DNA of 64,000 bases from Halobacteriovorax marinus SJ. GTDB taxonomy: Bacteria > Bdellovibrionota > Bacteriovoracia > Bacteriovoracales > Bacteriovoracaceae. Location of the stretch: the NCBI RefSeq assembly GCF_000210915.2, contig NC_016620.1, forward strand, positions 2,914,001-2,978,000. The letters run 5' to 3'. Under the pieces are notes generated by a model. It was not told the DNA's origin. It saw only the letters and a list, made by a program, of their open reading frames with translations, and searched no databases. The position numbers and the translations under genes were made by a program. Shown piece after piece: positions 43,491 to 53,373 of the stretch (within the stretch, counting starts at the first letter, position 1; every line of letters begins with the position of its first letter).

Positions 43491-44815
43491 TATGATCTAG
43501 AGATCCTTTTTCCAATCGCAAAGTAATCAAACCCTGACTCAAGAACCTTCTCTGTCTTATAAAGGTTTCTACTGTCAAAGATGACTGCTTTATTTAGTCT
43601 TGTTTTAATTTCTTCGAAATCTGGACTCGTAAACTCTCTCCATTCAGTCATAGTCACAAGACCATCAGAATTTGTAAGAGCATCGTATTTATTATCAAAT
43701 CTCTTTGTTCCCTCTGACATTCCCTCTAAAGAGCTCATCAATTTTTCAAAATTATCTGATGCCTCTGGATCGTAGTAATTTACTTTTGCTCCAGCTGCAA
43801 CGAGTTCTTTGGCCATAGTAATCGCACTAGTCTCTCTAATGTCATCCGTATTGGCCTTAAAAGCAACTCCCCAAAAAGTAAATGTCTTCCCTTTCACATC
43901 TCCATAGTAAGACATGATCTTTTCAAACATTCTCTTTTTCTGCTCTTCATTCACTTCTTCAGTTGCTTCAACAACTTTTAAAGTCATCCCATTCTCTTTA
44001 GCTGTATACATGAGCGCCTTAACGTCTTTTGGAAAACAACTTCCCCCATAACCTGGACCAGGATAAAGAAAGTGACTTCCAATTCTTCTATCACTTCCAA
44101 TTCCCTCTCTCACCTCATTAATATCTGCACCTGCAAGATCACAGAGTTTTGCAATTTCATTAATAAAAGAGATTTTTGTGGCCAAGAAACAATTGGCTGC
44201 ATACTTCGTCATCTCTGCAGAGAGATTAGACATCATATAGATAGGATTCCCCTGACGAACTAGTGGAGCATAGAGTTCACTCATTGCATCAGCAGCAAAT
44301 TGATCAGAGTGTCCAATAACAACTCTATCAGGTCTCATAAAGTCATCAACCGCAGTCCCTTCTTTTAAAAATTCTGGGTTATTTACGATGTGAAACTTTT
44401 TATCTGTATTTTTTGAAACAAGGTCTCTAATCATTTCACAAGTCCCTACAGGAACAGTTGATTTGATTACAATGATTGCACCGTCACTCATTTCCTTAGC
44501 AACACAAAGTGCCGCATCTTTTAAGTAATTAAGATTGGCTGAACCATCATCACTTGATGGAGTTCCAACAGCTAAAAAGATAGACTTTGCCGTCTTTACA
44601 GAGTCGTAGCTCGTTGAAAACTTTAATCTATTCGATTTAATATTTCTTTGTAGTAATTCTTCTAGACCTGGCTCATAGATTGGAGACTTACCATCTTCCA
44701 AAATTTGAATTTTCTTCGGGTCAATATCAATACATGTTACATCGTGACCGATTTCGGCAAAACATGTTCCACTAACTAAACCTACATATCCAGTACCAAT
44801 GACTGAAACTTTCAT
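43490..44815 (-). CDS. ugd: UDP-glucose 6-dehydrogenase
   Basis: Ugd oxidises UDP-glucose to UDP-glucuronate, used in capsule or lipopolysaccharide sugars. The 441 residues match. N-terminal GTGYVGLVSGTCFAEIGHDV binds NAD; the catalytic Cys lies in GPGYGGSCFPKDVKAL; the C-terminus has the FWGVAFKANTDDIRETSA substrate segment. It is the first gene of a leftward group with the nitrilase and GNAT genes, and is divergent from the UPF0104 membrane protein gene. Confidence 0.96.
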   Translation of the reverse strand: MKVSVIGTGYVGLVSGTCFAEIGHDVTCIDIDPKKIQILEDGKSPIYEPGLEELLQRNIKSNRLKFSTSYDSVKTAKSIFLAVGTPSSDDGSANLNYLKDAALCVAKEMSDGAIIVIKSTVPVGTCEMIRDLVSKNTDKKFHIVNNPEFLKEGTAVDDFMRPDRVVIGHSDQFAADAMSELYAPLVRQGNPIYMMSNLSAEMTKYAANCFLATKISFINEIAKLCDLAGADINEVREGIGSDRRIGSHFLYPGPGYGGSCFPKDVKALMYTAKENGMTLKVVEATEEVNEEQKKRMFEKIMSYYGDVKGKTFTFWGVAFKANTDDIRETSAITMAKELVAAGAKVNYYDPEASDNFEKLMSSLEGMSEGTKRFDNKYDALTNSDGLVTMTEWREFTSPDFEEIKTRLNKAVIFDSRNLYKTEKVLESGFDYFAIGKRISRS

Positions 44816-44919
44816 AATTCCATTCCTTATTAAAATTCAAAGCCCTTTACAATAGCACTAAATTCATTAAATATAGAGGGAAAAGACAAATTCTTTGCAC
44901 CGCAAGACTCAGGTACATA

Positions 44920-45906
44920 ATGATAAAGACATTGGCAAAATTTCTCGTCGCAGCACTACTCATTGGTTGGTTAATAAGTAGTGGAAAACTAGACTTTTCT
45001 CTCGTGAAGCGACTTATCAGTGAGTCTAACAACTGGATTTATGCCATTATTTTCATGGTTATTCAGATCAATCTTGCAAGTTTTAGATGGAGGGCCCTAC
45101 TAAAGACTAAGTCTAAAGAAAAACTCCCTCCCCTAAAATTAATGTCACTAAACTGGATTGGACAATTCTTTAATACTTTCCTACCAGGAGCAGTAACAGG
45201 AGATCTCATCAAGCTTCTCTATGCGAGAGATTTAGATAAGTCTCTACCTAAGACATTTTTAATCATGACTGCTTTTATTGATAGAATTCTGGGCCTTGTT
45301 GGTTTGATTTTTCTGACAGGGATTTTCACAATTCTAAACTACGAAGAAATGATTACTATTTCTCCTAAAATGAAAGCACTTCTTCCATTTAATGGATTAC
45401 TCTTTTTAGGAAGTTTGGTCTTCTTAGCTTCTCTCTTTCTACCGCAAAGACTGCAAGAGATGATTCTTAAAATCTCTCAGAAGATTCCATTACTAGGAAG
45501 TAAAATAGCGACAACTTTTGAACAAGTTTGGTCAATCGGAAAAAGTAAGAGTACCGTACTTTTTGGAGTGGCCATCAGTTGTGTACTTCAATTTGGAAAT
45601 ATTTTCTGCTTCTGGCTAGTAACGGAGCCTTTTATCGATATCAAAGTACCAGTTGGTCAACTCTTTACTTTTATTCCAATTGGTATGATTTCGACTGCAA
45701 TCCCAATCTCTCCAGCAGGACTTGGAGTGGGACATGTTATTTTTGAAAAACTATTTAAGCTTGTAAATATCAATGGTGGAGCTTCACTTTTCAACCTCTT
45801 CTTTGTCATTACTGTTGCGACTAATCTACTGGGAGCAATTCCTTACCTATTAAGTAAGAAGCACTCAATTAAAGAAGCGGATGAATTTGAACATAGTGAA
45901 GCTTAA
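44920..45906 (+). CDS. UPF0104/LPG-synthase-like membrane protein (flippase-type)
   Basis: A 328-residue polytopic membrane protein with about eight helices, matching the lysylphosphatidylglycerol synthase transmembrane region (UPF0104). Typical stretches are WIGQFFNTFLPGAVTGDLIK, FIDRILGLVGLIFLTGIF and TAIPISPAGLGVGHVIFEKL. The catalytic synthase domain is absent. Related proteins are flippases or envelope-linked proteins; the substrate here cannot be told. The 3' end overlaps the next gene by four bases, converging. Confidence 0.85.
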   Translation: MIKTLAKFLVAALLIGWLISSGKLDFSLVKRLISESNNWIYAIIFMVIQINLASFRWRALLKTKSKEKLPPLKLMSLNWIGQFFNTFLPGAVTGDLIKLLYARDLDKSLPKTFLIMTAFIDRILGLVGLIFLTGIFTILNYEEMITISPKMKALLPFNGLLFLGSLVFLASLFLPQRLQEMILKISQKIPLLGSKIATTFEQVWSIGKSKSTVLFGVAISCVLQFGNIFCFWLVTEPFIDIKVPVGQLFTFIPIGMISTAIPISPAGLGVGHVIFEKLFKLVNINGGASLFNLFFVITVATNLLGAIPYLLSKKHSIKEADEFEHSEA

Positions 45907-46523
45907 TTAAAAACGAAAATAGATTTCGCATCTAAGTGACCGTAGCGAACCCACTTTGTCTTTAAATTCTCAACTTTAAGTAGAAATTCCATTTCTTTCT
46001 TAACGTCATTTAGAGAGCGAACCTTCTTTCCCTCTTTTTTAAGAACATTTTTCACATCACCAGGAAGTAGGCATAATCCAGAGAGAGTATAGTACTCTCC
46101 TTCTGTCTCAATAACTCTTCCGATAAAGAGATCATTCTTTATAAGTGAAGGAATGATGGCCCTTTTAGAGAGGACAATTTTTCTATTGTGTACAATATCT
46201 TTTAGAACGTGTTGTCTACGTAGGTTGCGACCTTGATACTCATATATAGAATGCTTGATTGTCTTTAAGGCCTTAGAAACTTTTTCTTCAACAGAATTTT
46301 CAGATACATAATTCCAAATTGGACAACCATCTTCGGATACATATTGTAATAGATACCAATCATTAAAGGCAGACATTCTACTCTCGTAGTCCTCATCTTC
46401 TTCAAAGATTTGTCCAGTCATTGAGAAGTAGAGATTCTTAGCCTCTAACATCGTATCGTAGTGGTTTCCATTACTATATATTTTTAGAGCATTATTTAAA
46501 TGCTCCATTACAACTTCAATCAT
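45903..46523 (-). CDS. Protein of unknown function coupled to lepA
   Basis: A 206-residue cytoplasmic protein with no signal peptide. The ATG at 46523 follows the lepA stop directly, so the two must be translated in sequence. The N-terminal half is acidic and aromatic (IFEEDEDYESRMSAFNDWYL), the C-terminal half shows IGRVIETEGEYYTLSGLCLL then PGDVKNVLKKEGK. I recognise no named family, but the composition and coupling to lepA argue for a real gene with a translation- or ribosome-linked job, which is only inference. Confidence 0.7.
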   Translation of the reverse strand: MIEVVMEHLNNALKIYSNGNHYDTMLEAKNLYFSMTGQIFEEDEDYESRMSAFNDWYLLQYVSEDGCPIWNYVSENSVEEKVSKALKTIKHSIYEYQGRNLRRQHVLKDIVHNRKIVLSKRAIIPSLIKNDLFIGRVIETEGEYYTLSGLCLLPGDVKNVLKKEGKKVRSLNDVKKEMEFLLKVENLKTKWVRYGHLDAKSIFVFN

Positions 46524-48323
46524 CTAATCATCAACCTTCAATACTGCGAGGAAGGCTTCTTGTGGAATTTCTACACTACCAACCATCTTCATTCTCTTCT
46601 TACCAGCTTTTTGCTTTTCAAGAAGTTTTCTCTTTCTAGAGATATCCCCACCATAACATTTCGCTAGTACATTCTTACGTAATGCCTTCACTGTTTCTCT
46701 AGAGATAATCTTTGCTCCAATAGCAGCTTGAATAGCAATATCAAATTGCTGTCTATCAATAATTTTTCTCAGTCTCTCAACTAAGACCTTACCTTTGCTA
46801 TAGGCATTGTCTCTGTGACAGATCAAAGAAAGAGCATCAACTTTCTCACCATTAAGTAAGATATCAACCTTTACTAAGCTCGAAGGCTCGTAGCCTTTAA
46901 ACTCGTAATCCATAGAGGCATACCCTTTAGACATCCCCTTTAGCTTATCGTAAAAGTCAAAGACCATTTCACTAAGTGGGAGATCATATGAGATTTGAAC
47001 TCTATCTTCTGTAATATAATTAAGATCAGTTTGAATCCCTCTTCTCTCTTCACATAACTTAATAATTCTTCCTACAAATTCATTTGGAACGTGGATAGAG
47101 ATTTTAACGTATGGCTCAGAGATAGACTCAAACTCTCCTGGCTCAGGAAGGTCCGCTGGATTTTCTACATCGATCTGACCACCGTCATTAAGTTGAACTG
47201 TATAAGACACAGAAGGAGCAGTTGAAATTAAATTTAATTCAAATTCTCTCTCAAGTCTTTCTTGAATAATATTCATGTGTAGAAGGCCTAAGAATCCACA
47301 TCTAAACCCAAAACCAAGTGCACCCGATGTTTCAGGCTCATAGGTAAATGATGAATCGTTTAGAGCTAACTTCTCTAAGGCCTCTTTTAAATTTTCATAG
47401 TCAACAGATTCAACTGGAAAAATCCCACAGAAAACCATCGGCTTAACTTCTGAATATCCAGGTAAATTTGGCGTGTCTTTCTTCTTAGCGTGTACAACTG
47501 TATCGCCGATCTTCACATCGCGCACAGCTTTAATTCCACAGATAAGCATCCCAACTTCACCGGCGCCAAGCTCAGTAACTTCTTCAAAGAAAGGAGTATT
47601 AACTCCCATTTTTAACACTTCATACTCTTGGTCTGAGTGCTTGAGATAAACCTTATCTTTCTTCTTAAGCTTACCTTCCATGACTCTAACAAGAACCACT
47701 ACACCTTGATATGGATCAAACCAAGAATCAAAAATAAGGGCCTGTAAATCGTTATCGGGACTACCTGTTGGAGAAGGAATTTTCTCGATAATTGTCTCTA
47801 GAAGTTTCCCCATTCCGATTCCAGATTTGGCCGAAACTTCATCCGCATCCATTGCATCGATACCAACAATATCTTCTATTTCTTGTTTTACTTTATCTAC
47901 ATCTGCGTGTGGAAGATCAATCTTATTTAAAACGGGAACGATTTCCAGATCGTTTTCCATGGCCATATAAACGTTGGCCAGAGTTTGCGCCTCAACACCT
48001 TGGGAGGCATCAACTACTAGTAGCGCTCCATCACAAGAGGCAAGAGAGCGAGAAACCTCATAAGAAAAATCAACGTGCCCCGGAGTATCGATGAGATTAA
48101 GGAAGTATGTATTCCCATCTTCCGCTTGATATTTAAGTCTTACTGTTTGCGCTTTAATTGTAATCCCACGCTCTTTTTCAAGATCCATATTATCTAAGAG
48201 ACGATCTTTTTTCTCACGAGCAGTAATCGTTTTAGTTTCGTCTAAAAGTCTATCTGCCAGAGTTGATTTACCGTGATCAATATGTGCGATAATTGAAAAG
48301 TTTCTGATGAATTTTTGATCCAT
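46524..48323 (-). CDS. lepA: Elongation factor 4 (LepA)
   Basis: LepA is a ribosome-bound translational GTPase. The 599-residue length is standard. The G domain has [28 protein letters not shown], and NKIDLPHAD; then come the two beta-barrel domains, the LepA-specific [20 protein letters not shown], and the C-terminal domain ending in the basic [20 protein letters not shown]. The downstream gene starts exactly at the stop. Confidence 0.98.
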   Translation of the reverse strand: MDQKFIRNFSIIAHIDHGKSTLADRLLDETKTITAREKKDRLLDNMDLEKERGITIKAQTVRLKYQAEDGNTYFLNLIDTPGHVDFSYEVSRSLASCDGALLVVDASQGVEAQTLANVYMAMENDLEIVPVLNKIDLPHADVDKVKQEIEDIVGIDAMDADEVSAKSGIGMGKLLETIIEKIPSPTGSPDNDLQALIFDSWFDPYQGVVVLVRVMEGKLKKKDKVYLKHSDQEYEVLKMGVNTPFFEEVTELGAGEVGMLICGIKAVRDVKIGDTVVHAKKKDTPNLPGYSEVKPMVFCGIFPVESVDYENLKEALEKLALNDSSFTYEPETSGALGFGFRCGFLGLLHMNIIQERLEREFELNLISTAPSVSYTVQLNDGGQIDVENPADLPEPGEFESISEPYVKISIHVPNEFVGRIIKLCEERRGIQTDLNYITEDRVQISYDLPLSEMVFDFYDKLKGMSKGYASMDYEFKGYEPSSLVKVDILLNGEKVDALSLICHRDNAYSKGKVLVERLRKIIDRQQFDIAIQAAIGAKIISRETVKALRKNVLAKCYGGDISRKRKLLEKQKAGKKRMKMVGSVEIPQEAFLAVLKVDD

Positions 48324-48461
48324 TATTTTCTTGCCTACTTAGTCTATATGGTAATCTTAAAACACCATATCTTAACCAATTTTTAGGCATTTAAAAAGAC
48401 TTGGGAGGAGAAAAAGTAAAATTATACTCCCCCCGATGCGTTACGCATTAAGAGCCTGAAT

Positions 48462-49673
48462 TTATACGTGAACATCCGCGGAAAGAACCATTAAGTAATA
48501 GTCCATTGAACTTTCCTTCCCTCTAATAGGAATCACGTTCCCGTAACCACTAAATATATTCTCTTCCACTTCTACTTCACCATTCTCTAATTTAGTAGAT
48601 TCATCTTCACTTACTTGAACAGGATCGACTTCGCTATCGGACTCTTTTGCCTTCTTCTTAGGAATAACAATATCAGCATTTTCAATCTTACTTCTTCTCT
48701 TGATGGCCAATTGATAAGTGGTAATAATTGACTCTGGAATAAGCGTGTCACTCATTGTTTTACCAATAACATCCTCAGACTGAACTTGAAGTAGAGAATA
48801 AAGTCTAGAGTTCATATAAATAATTTGATTATTTGCATTTGCCAGCAGAACAGGTTTTTTAACAAGGTTTGCAAGGGCGTCAAACTTTCTATTTTCAAGA
48901 GAGATTCGATCCGTTCGAAGTTCCTCAAATACCTTGAAGGAGTGAATCATCTTATTCATCTCTCTTGCAATTTCACCAATCTCATCATCTTGTGAGTAAT
49001 AGATTGAGACGTCAAAGTTACAATCCTGTAGCTCCCTAATGGCATCTTTAATCTTTTTAAATGGAAGAGCAATTTTTCCTGGAACCACAAGACCTAAAAT
49101 AATTGTTCCAAGAAAACTAATGATCAATGTGATCATCATATTTCTCTTTGTTTCATTAATAATTTTCTTTATCTTCTTATCTCTTTCTACTGATTGAAAA
49201 TATTGAATATCTTGAAACTCACTAAAGGAATCTAGAATCTTATCTGCCAGATCTCCAATTGAGGCCATCCCGATATTATCTCGATGAAAAAGAGATGCTT
49301 TTCCAAGTACAACTTTTAGAGAATCTACATAGGACTGCATTTGCGCCACAACCCTCTTAACATCTGGGTCTCGGTAAAGAGAGTCTAGAGTTTGAAGCTG
49401 TGAGGTAAAGCTATCACAGAGATTAACTAACTTTTCTACTAACTCTGGTGAAGCTTTTTTAGAAAGAATTCTTCTTTGATACTTGAGAATCGAAACCGCC
49501 GAAATTCGAATCTCATCAGTTAAGAGAGAAACTCTATTGGACTTCACTGTAATAGATTCAATTTCTTTATTTAAAGAATTCAAATGAAAGAAAACAGTAA
49601 AACCGACAACTAAAACAACAAAGCAGGCGATTATAAAACTAGCTGCAACTCTATTTTTAAGCGATAAATTCAC
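48462..49673 (-). CDS. HAMP-PAS membrane sensor without kinase domain (potassium-uptake operon)
   Basis: A 403-residue membrane protein: helix 1 (about 10-30), an extracytoplasmic helical sensor region (about 31-175), helix 2 (about 177-197), HAMP (about 200-255; FKKIKDAIRELQDCNFDVSI), and a PAS domain (about 265-330; PVLLANANNQIIYMNSRLYS). The tail is acidic and ends in RGKESSMDYYLMVLSADVHV. No histidine-kinase, GGDEF or chemoreceptor domain follows. It starts at GTG 49673, one base after the trkA stop, with GAGG six bases upstream, so it is in the Trk operon. A control or scaffold role for potassium uptake is inference. Confidence 0.8.
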   Translation of the reverse strand: MNLSLKNRVAASFIIACFVVLVVGFTVFFHLNSLNKEIESITVKSNRVSLLTDEIRISAVSILKYQRRILSKKASPELVEKLVNLCDSFTSQLQTLDSLYRDPDVKRVVAQMQSYVDSLKVVLGKASLFHRDNIGMASIGDLADKILDSFSEFQDIQYFQSVERDKKIKKIINETKRNMMITLIISFLGTIILGLVVPGKIALPFKKIKDAIRELQDCNFDVSIYYSQDDEIGEIAREMNKMIHSFKVFEELRTDRISLENRKFDALANLVKKPVLLANANNQIIYMNSRLYSLLQVQSEDVIGKTMSDTLIPESIITTYQLAIKRRSKIENADIVIPKKKAKESDSEVDPVQVSEDESTKLENGEVEVEENIFSGYGNVIPIRGKESSMDYYLMVLSADVHV

Positions 49674-49674
49674 T

Positions 49675-50370
49675 CTATCCCTCCACTAAATCTGCAAAAA
49701 GCTTGTTGAAGTTCTTCTCACTTCCTACAAGAACAATAATGTCATCAGATTCAATTACGTCCATTGGCATTGGACAGTCATTTATCTCAACTCGATATGC
49801 AGATTTACCATCTTCTGCAATATATGGAATTTTCTTTTGAAGAGCGACAACGTTTAAGTTGTAACTTTGTCTGATCTTACTCTCAACAATAGTCTTACCT
49901 TCAAACTTCTTACCTAATTTTAATTCTACAATTGAGTAACCTGCAGAGAAGTTATATCTCTGCATAACGTGAGGAGCGACAATCTTAGAGGCTATAATCT
50001 CTCCCATCTCTTCTTCAACTTTTATAATTTCCGAAGCTCCAATTTCTTGAAGAACGTGCTCATGCAATGTCGAAGTAGCACGAGCAATTACTCTACCAAC
50101 CCCGAGTCTTCTAAGCATTGTCACTGCGAGAATACTCATTTCAATATGATCACCGATGGCTACAACAGCAACATCAACATCAGAAATATTAACAGAACGA
50201 AGAGATCTCTCCTCTGTAACATCTAAAGATACTGCGTGAGTCACCCTGTCTTTAATCTTGTCGACGAGCTCGTCATTTTTATCAATAGCAATAACCTCAG
50301 CACCTTTTTCAAAAAGCCTCACCGCAGTTTTTGCTCCAAATGTTCCCAGTCCAATGACAGCAACAATCAT
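49675..50370 (-). CDS. Potassium uptake regulatory subunit TrkA/KtrA
   Basis: A 231-residue RCK protein with an NAD-binding Rossmann domain (VIGLGTFGAKTAVRLFEKGA, IDKNDELVDKIKDRV) and a C-terminal RCK_C subdomain (KKFEGKTIVESKIRQSYN). A single RCK copy means KtrA-type; TrkA of E. coli has two. It gates the TrkH/KtrB channel in response to nucleotides. It lies 24 bases downstream of the channel gene. Confidence 0.93.
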   Translation of the reverse strand: MIVAVIGLGTFGAKTAVRLFEKGAEVIAIDKNDELVDKIKDRVTHAVSLDVTEERSLRSVNISDVDVAVVAIGDHIEMSILAVTMLRRLGVGRVIARATSTLHEHVLQEIGASEIIKVEEEMGEIIASKIVAPHVMQRYNFSAGYSIVELKLGKKFEGKTIVESKIRQSYNLNVVALQKKIPYIAEDGKSAYRVEINDCPMPMDVIESDDIIVLVGSEKNFNKLFADLVEG

Positions 50371-50394
50371 AATACTTCCTTATTTAATATAAAA

Positions 50395-52122
50395 TTAACC
50401 AATCATTATTCTACCATCAGGGTAGTCAAACTTCCCTTTATCTCTATTTCTTTGACCAATGGCAAGGATGAGAGTCAGGGGACCAATTCTCCCAATTAAC
50501 ATTAATAATGAAACAGCAATTTTCCCCACCATAGAAAGATAAGGGGTAATTCCCAGAGTCAGCCCAACCGTCCCTGAAGCACTAATGACCTCAAAGAAAA
50601 TCGGCAGAAACGACTGCTCTGGTTCTAACTTCATTAATATCAATATAAAAGAACTCGTTATTAAAATTGAAATAAACATAAGAGCCGTCGCTCTTACAAC
50701 CACCGGAGCAGGAATCTTTCTATCTAGAACAGTAACCTTCTTATCGCCCTTAAGCGTAGACTTAATTGAGTAAAATAAAATTGCGAGAGTTGTCGTCTTA
50801 ACACCACCAGCTGTCGAGCCCGGACTTCCCCCGATGAACATAAATAAAGTCATCATATAGATCGTATACTTATGTAAATTTGTAAGTGGTATAGTATTAA
50901 ATCCTGCCGTTCTCAAAGTCACTGACTGGAAGAATGATATCTGCATCTTTTCCCACAAAGTATATGAATCGAGGGAATTTAAAAACTCTCCAAAGAATAT
51001 AAAAAGTGTTCCCGCAACCGTTAAGACAATAGTTGTAACCAGAACAATTTTTGAGTGTAACCCAAGTCTTACGAGCTTCTTCCCCTTAGTGATCACCTCT
51101 GCTAATTCTTTTAAAACAATAAATCCTAGTCCACCAAGAATAATTAAAATCGCAATCGTTCCATTAATTAAAGGTGAAGCCGCATAGCTCTCAAGTGAGT
51201 TGTTAAATAAACTAAAGCCAGCATTACAAAATGCAGAGATACTATGGAAGAATCCATAATAGATGGCCTTACCAAACTCAAAGCCTTCAAATGTGAAGGC
51301 AATTGTTAAGACAATCCCCCCCCAAAGCTCAATGAGAAATGTATACTTTATAATATTTATGATCATCGCAAAGAGCTCTTCTAGAGATGAAACGTCTAAA
51401 AGATCCTGCATAATAATTCTATCTTTCATCCTCATTGATCTCCCTAGGAGAATAGCCATTGAAGAATAGAGAGTCATAATTGAGAGACCACCGATTTGAA
51501 TAAGAACAAGTAGAACAACTTGTCCAAAGACAGAGAGATTGTCCTGAACAGAGAGCGTACTAAGTCCTGTTACACATGTCGCCGAGGTCGCCATAAATAG
51601 GCCATCGACAAAGGATATACTATTTCCATCGGCCGAAGAAACAGGAAGCATTAATAAGAAAGTTCCTAAAAAGATAACACCTATAAATGAGAAGAGAACC
51701 ATCTGCGCAGGTCTGAGCCTGAGTCCTTGAAAGAGGTTTTGCTCCTGCCTCCCTCTTTGTACTTTCACATCATTTACATCATCATAGAGTGCAAGAATTG
51801 ATGAGAGCAAATGTGCCGATGCCAGCCAAAAGGCAAACTCAACATCCCCCCAAGTAATAAGAAGAGGAACGAAGACGACCATTGAGAAAATATATCTGCG
51901 CAAGAAGTCTTCTAGGCCCTTTGAGTTTTTAAAATTATTAACTACATTTATTAACAATATAACAGGGACAATATAGGCGCAGTTCTGGATGACAGAATCT
52001 ATAAATTCTGGACTCCAATTTTCAGGCAATTTCTTAATAGATCTTAACGAGTAGAGAAAAATAAATAACCCGTTAAAAATGAATTCTAAAAGAAATGGTA
52101 ATTTTTGCGATATTTTTCCCAT
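50395..52122 (-). CDS. Potassium uptake channel TrkH/KtrB
   Basis: A 575-residue membrane pore protein. Four P-loops of the TrkH fold are visible: TSATCVTGLSTL, SAFCNAGFSLF, LRTAGFNTIPL and ISASGTVGLTLG, each with the conserved selectivity Gly. About 130 residues precede the core and include several extra hydrophobic segments, longer than most KtrB proteins. It is the first gene of a three-gene operon with TrkA/KtrA and the HAMP-PAS sensor. It is divergent from the methyltransferase gene. Confidence 0.93.
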   Translation of the reverse strand: MGKISQKLPFLLEFIFNGLFIFLYSLRSIKKLPENWSPEFIDSVIQNCAYIVPVILLINVVNNFKNSKGLEDFLRRYIFSMVVFVPLLITWGDVEFAFWLASAHLLSSILALYDDVNDVKVQRGRQEQNLFQGLRLRPAQMVLFSFIGVIFLGTFLLMLPVSSADGNSISFVDGLFMATSATCVTGLSTLSVQDNLSVFGQVVLLVLIQIGGLSIMTLYSSMAILLGRSMRMKDRIIMQDLLDVSSLEELFAMIINIIKYTFLIELWGGIVLTIAFTFEGFEFGKAIYYGFFHSISAFCNAGFSLFNNSLESYAASPLINGTIAILIILGGLGFIVLKELAEVITKGKKLVRLGLHSKIVLVTTIVLTVAGTLFIFFGEFLNSLDSYTLWEKMQISFFQSVTLRTAGFNTIPLTNLHKYTIYMMTLFMFIGGSPGSTAGGVKTTTLAILFYSIKSTLKGDKKVTVLDRKIPAPVVVRATALMFISILITSSFILILMKLEPEQSFLPIFFEVISASGTVGLTLGITPYLSMVGKIAVSLLMLIGRIGPLTLILAIGQRNRDKGKFDYPDGRIMIG

Positions 52123-52184
52123 AAGACTATGATAATACTAAAAGCGAAATCCTTTTATAAGTTACTTTTTACCCGTTGGATATT

Positions 52185-53306
52185 ATGAAGAAAATAGAAT
52201 TCACTATTGATCACATTGACCCTCTTGGTCAAGGAATCAGTAAAACTCAGGATCAAGTATGTTTTATTGAGAAGTCATTACCAGGAGAATCTGGAGAGAT
52301 AGAGATCATTAAATCGAAGAAGAAAGGCAGACTTATTTTCTCAAGATTAAATAGTGCAGACCTTCATAGCCCTTCACCACTAAGGATTCAGCCAGAATGT
52401 GAACACTTTTGGCATTGCTCAGGTTGTCACTACCTCCATGTAAAATACGAAGATGAGCTAGAATTAAAAACTTCTGTAATTCAAAGGATGTTCCAATATC
52501 TTGACCAATATGATCAAGATATCCCACTTATTTCTGCCAGCAAAAGATTTCACTATCGCAATAGGATTCAACTTCACTATGACAAGAAGTTATCAAAACT
52601 AGGATTTATTGACTCTCTTAGAAATGAAATAAGAGAGGTTGCAAATTGTTTAGTTGCAAATGATGAGATATCGGCCTCGCTTAAAGAGCTCTACACTGCA
52701 AATAACTGGAAGAATCTAGTGAGAGACGAGAAAAATACTGGTCATATAGAGCTCTACAAGCTTGGGGATAAGGTTCAAATCTCAATCAATAAAAGATACT
52801 CAGAGGGAGGATTTACACAAGTCAATGAGGAGATGAATCAAAAGATGCTCTCTCACCTTGAAGAACAAGTGCGCCAATATATTCCTGCCGGAATAACACT
52901 TCTTGACCTCTTTGGTGGTGCAGGTAACCTAAGTTACAACCTAGAAGAATACGAAACTTACGTTGTAGACGGCTTTCCGCCAACTGAGATGAATTATCGA
53001 CCTCACCAAAGTTTTGAGCAGATCAATCTGTACAAGGAAGGAGCAATAGATAAATTACAATCTAGATGCTCAGGAAAAGATATTGCCATTATTTTAGATC
53101 CGCCTAGATCTGGCCTCAAAAATATCAACGAACTCATACAAAAATTAAAACCTTCTTTTATTTTTATGATCAATTGCGAGCCCTCATCCGCTATCAGAGA
53201 TATAAAATCCATTGAAGGAGATTTTTCAATTGAGAATCTTACAACCTTTGATTTATTTCCAGGTACAAGACACTTTGAGACCTTTTCTACATTGCGATTT
53301 GGTTGA
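52185..53306 (+). CDS. RlmD/TrmA-type tRNA or rRNA uridine C5 methyltransferase
   Basis: A 373-residue RumA/TrmA-family enzyme that methylates C5 of uridine in RNA. A TRAM-like N-terminal domain is followed by an Fe-S Cys motif (CEHFWHCSGCHYLH, C-x5-C-x2-C), the RNA-binding region (YRNRIQLHYD), SAM motif LLDLFGGAGNLSYNLE, catalytic DPPRSGL and the MINCEPSSAIRDI nucleophile segment. The longest frame begins with TTG 52176; ATG 52185 is more likely. The target (23S U1939, U747, or tRNA U54) cannot be determined here. Confidence 0.9.
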   Translation: MKKIEFTIDHIDPLGQGISKTQDQVCFIEKSLPGESGEIEIIKSKKKGRLIFSRLNSADLHSPSPLRIQPECEHFWHCSGCHYLHVKYEDELELKTSVIQRMFQYLDQYDQDIPLISASKRFHYRNRIQLHYDKKLSKLGFIDSLRNEIREVANCLVANDEISASLKELYTANNWKNLVRDEKNTGHIELYKLGDKVQISINKRYSEGGFTQVNEEMNQKMLSHLEEQVRQYIPAGITLLDLFGGAGNLSYNLEEYETYVVDGFPPTEMNYRPHQSFEQINLYKEGAIDKLQSRCSGKDIAIILDPPRSGLKNINELIQKLKPSFIFMINCEPSSAIRDIKSIEGDFSIENLTTFDLFPGTRHFETFSTLRFG

Positions 53307-53373
53307 TTTAACATTTCCAAAGAAGTACAATTATTCATAACTAAGACATAGAAGTCTTTTTAATGGAGCATAG

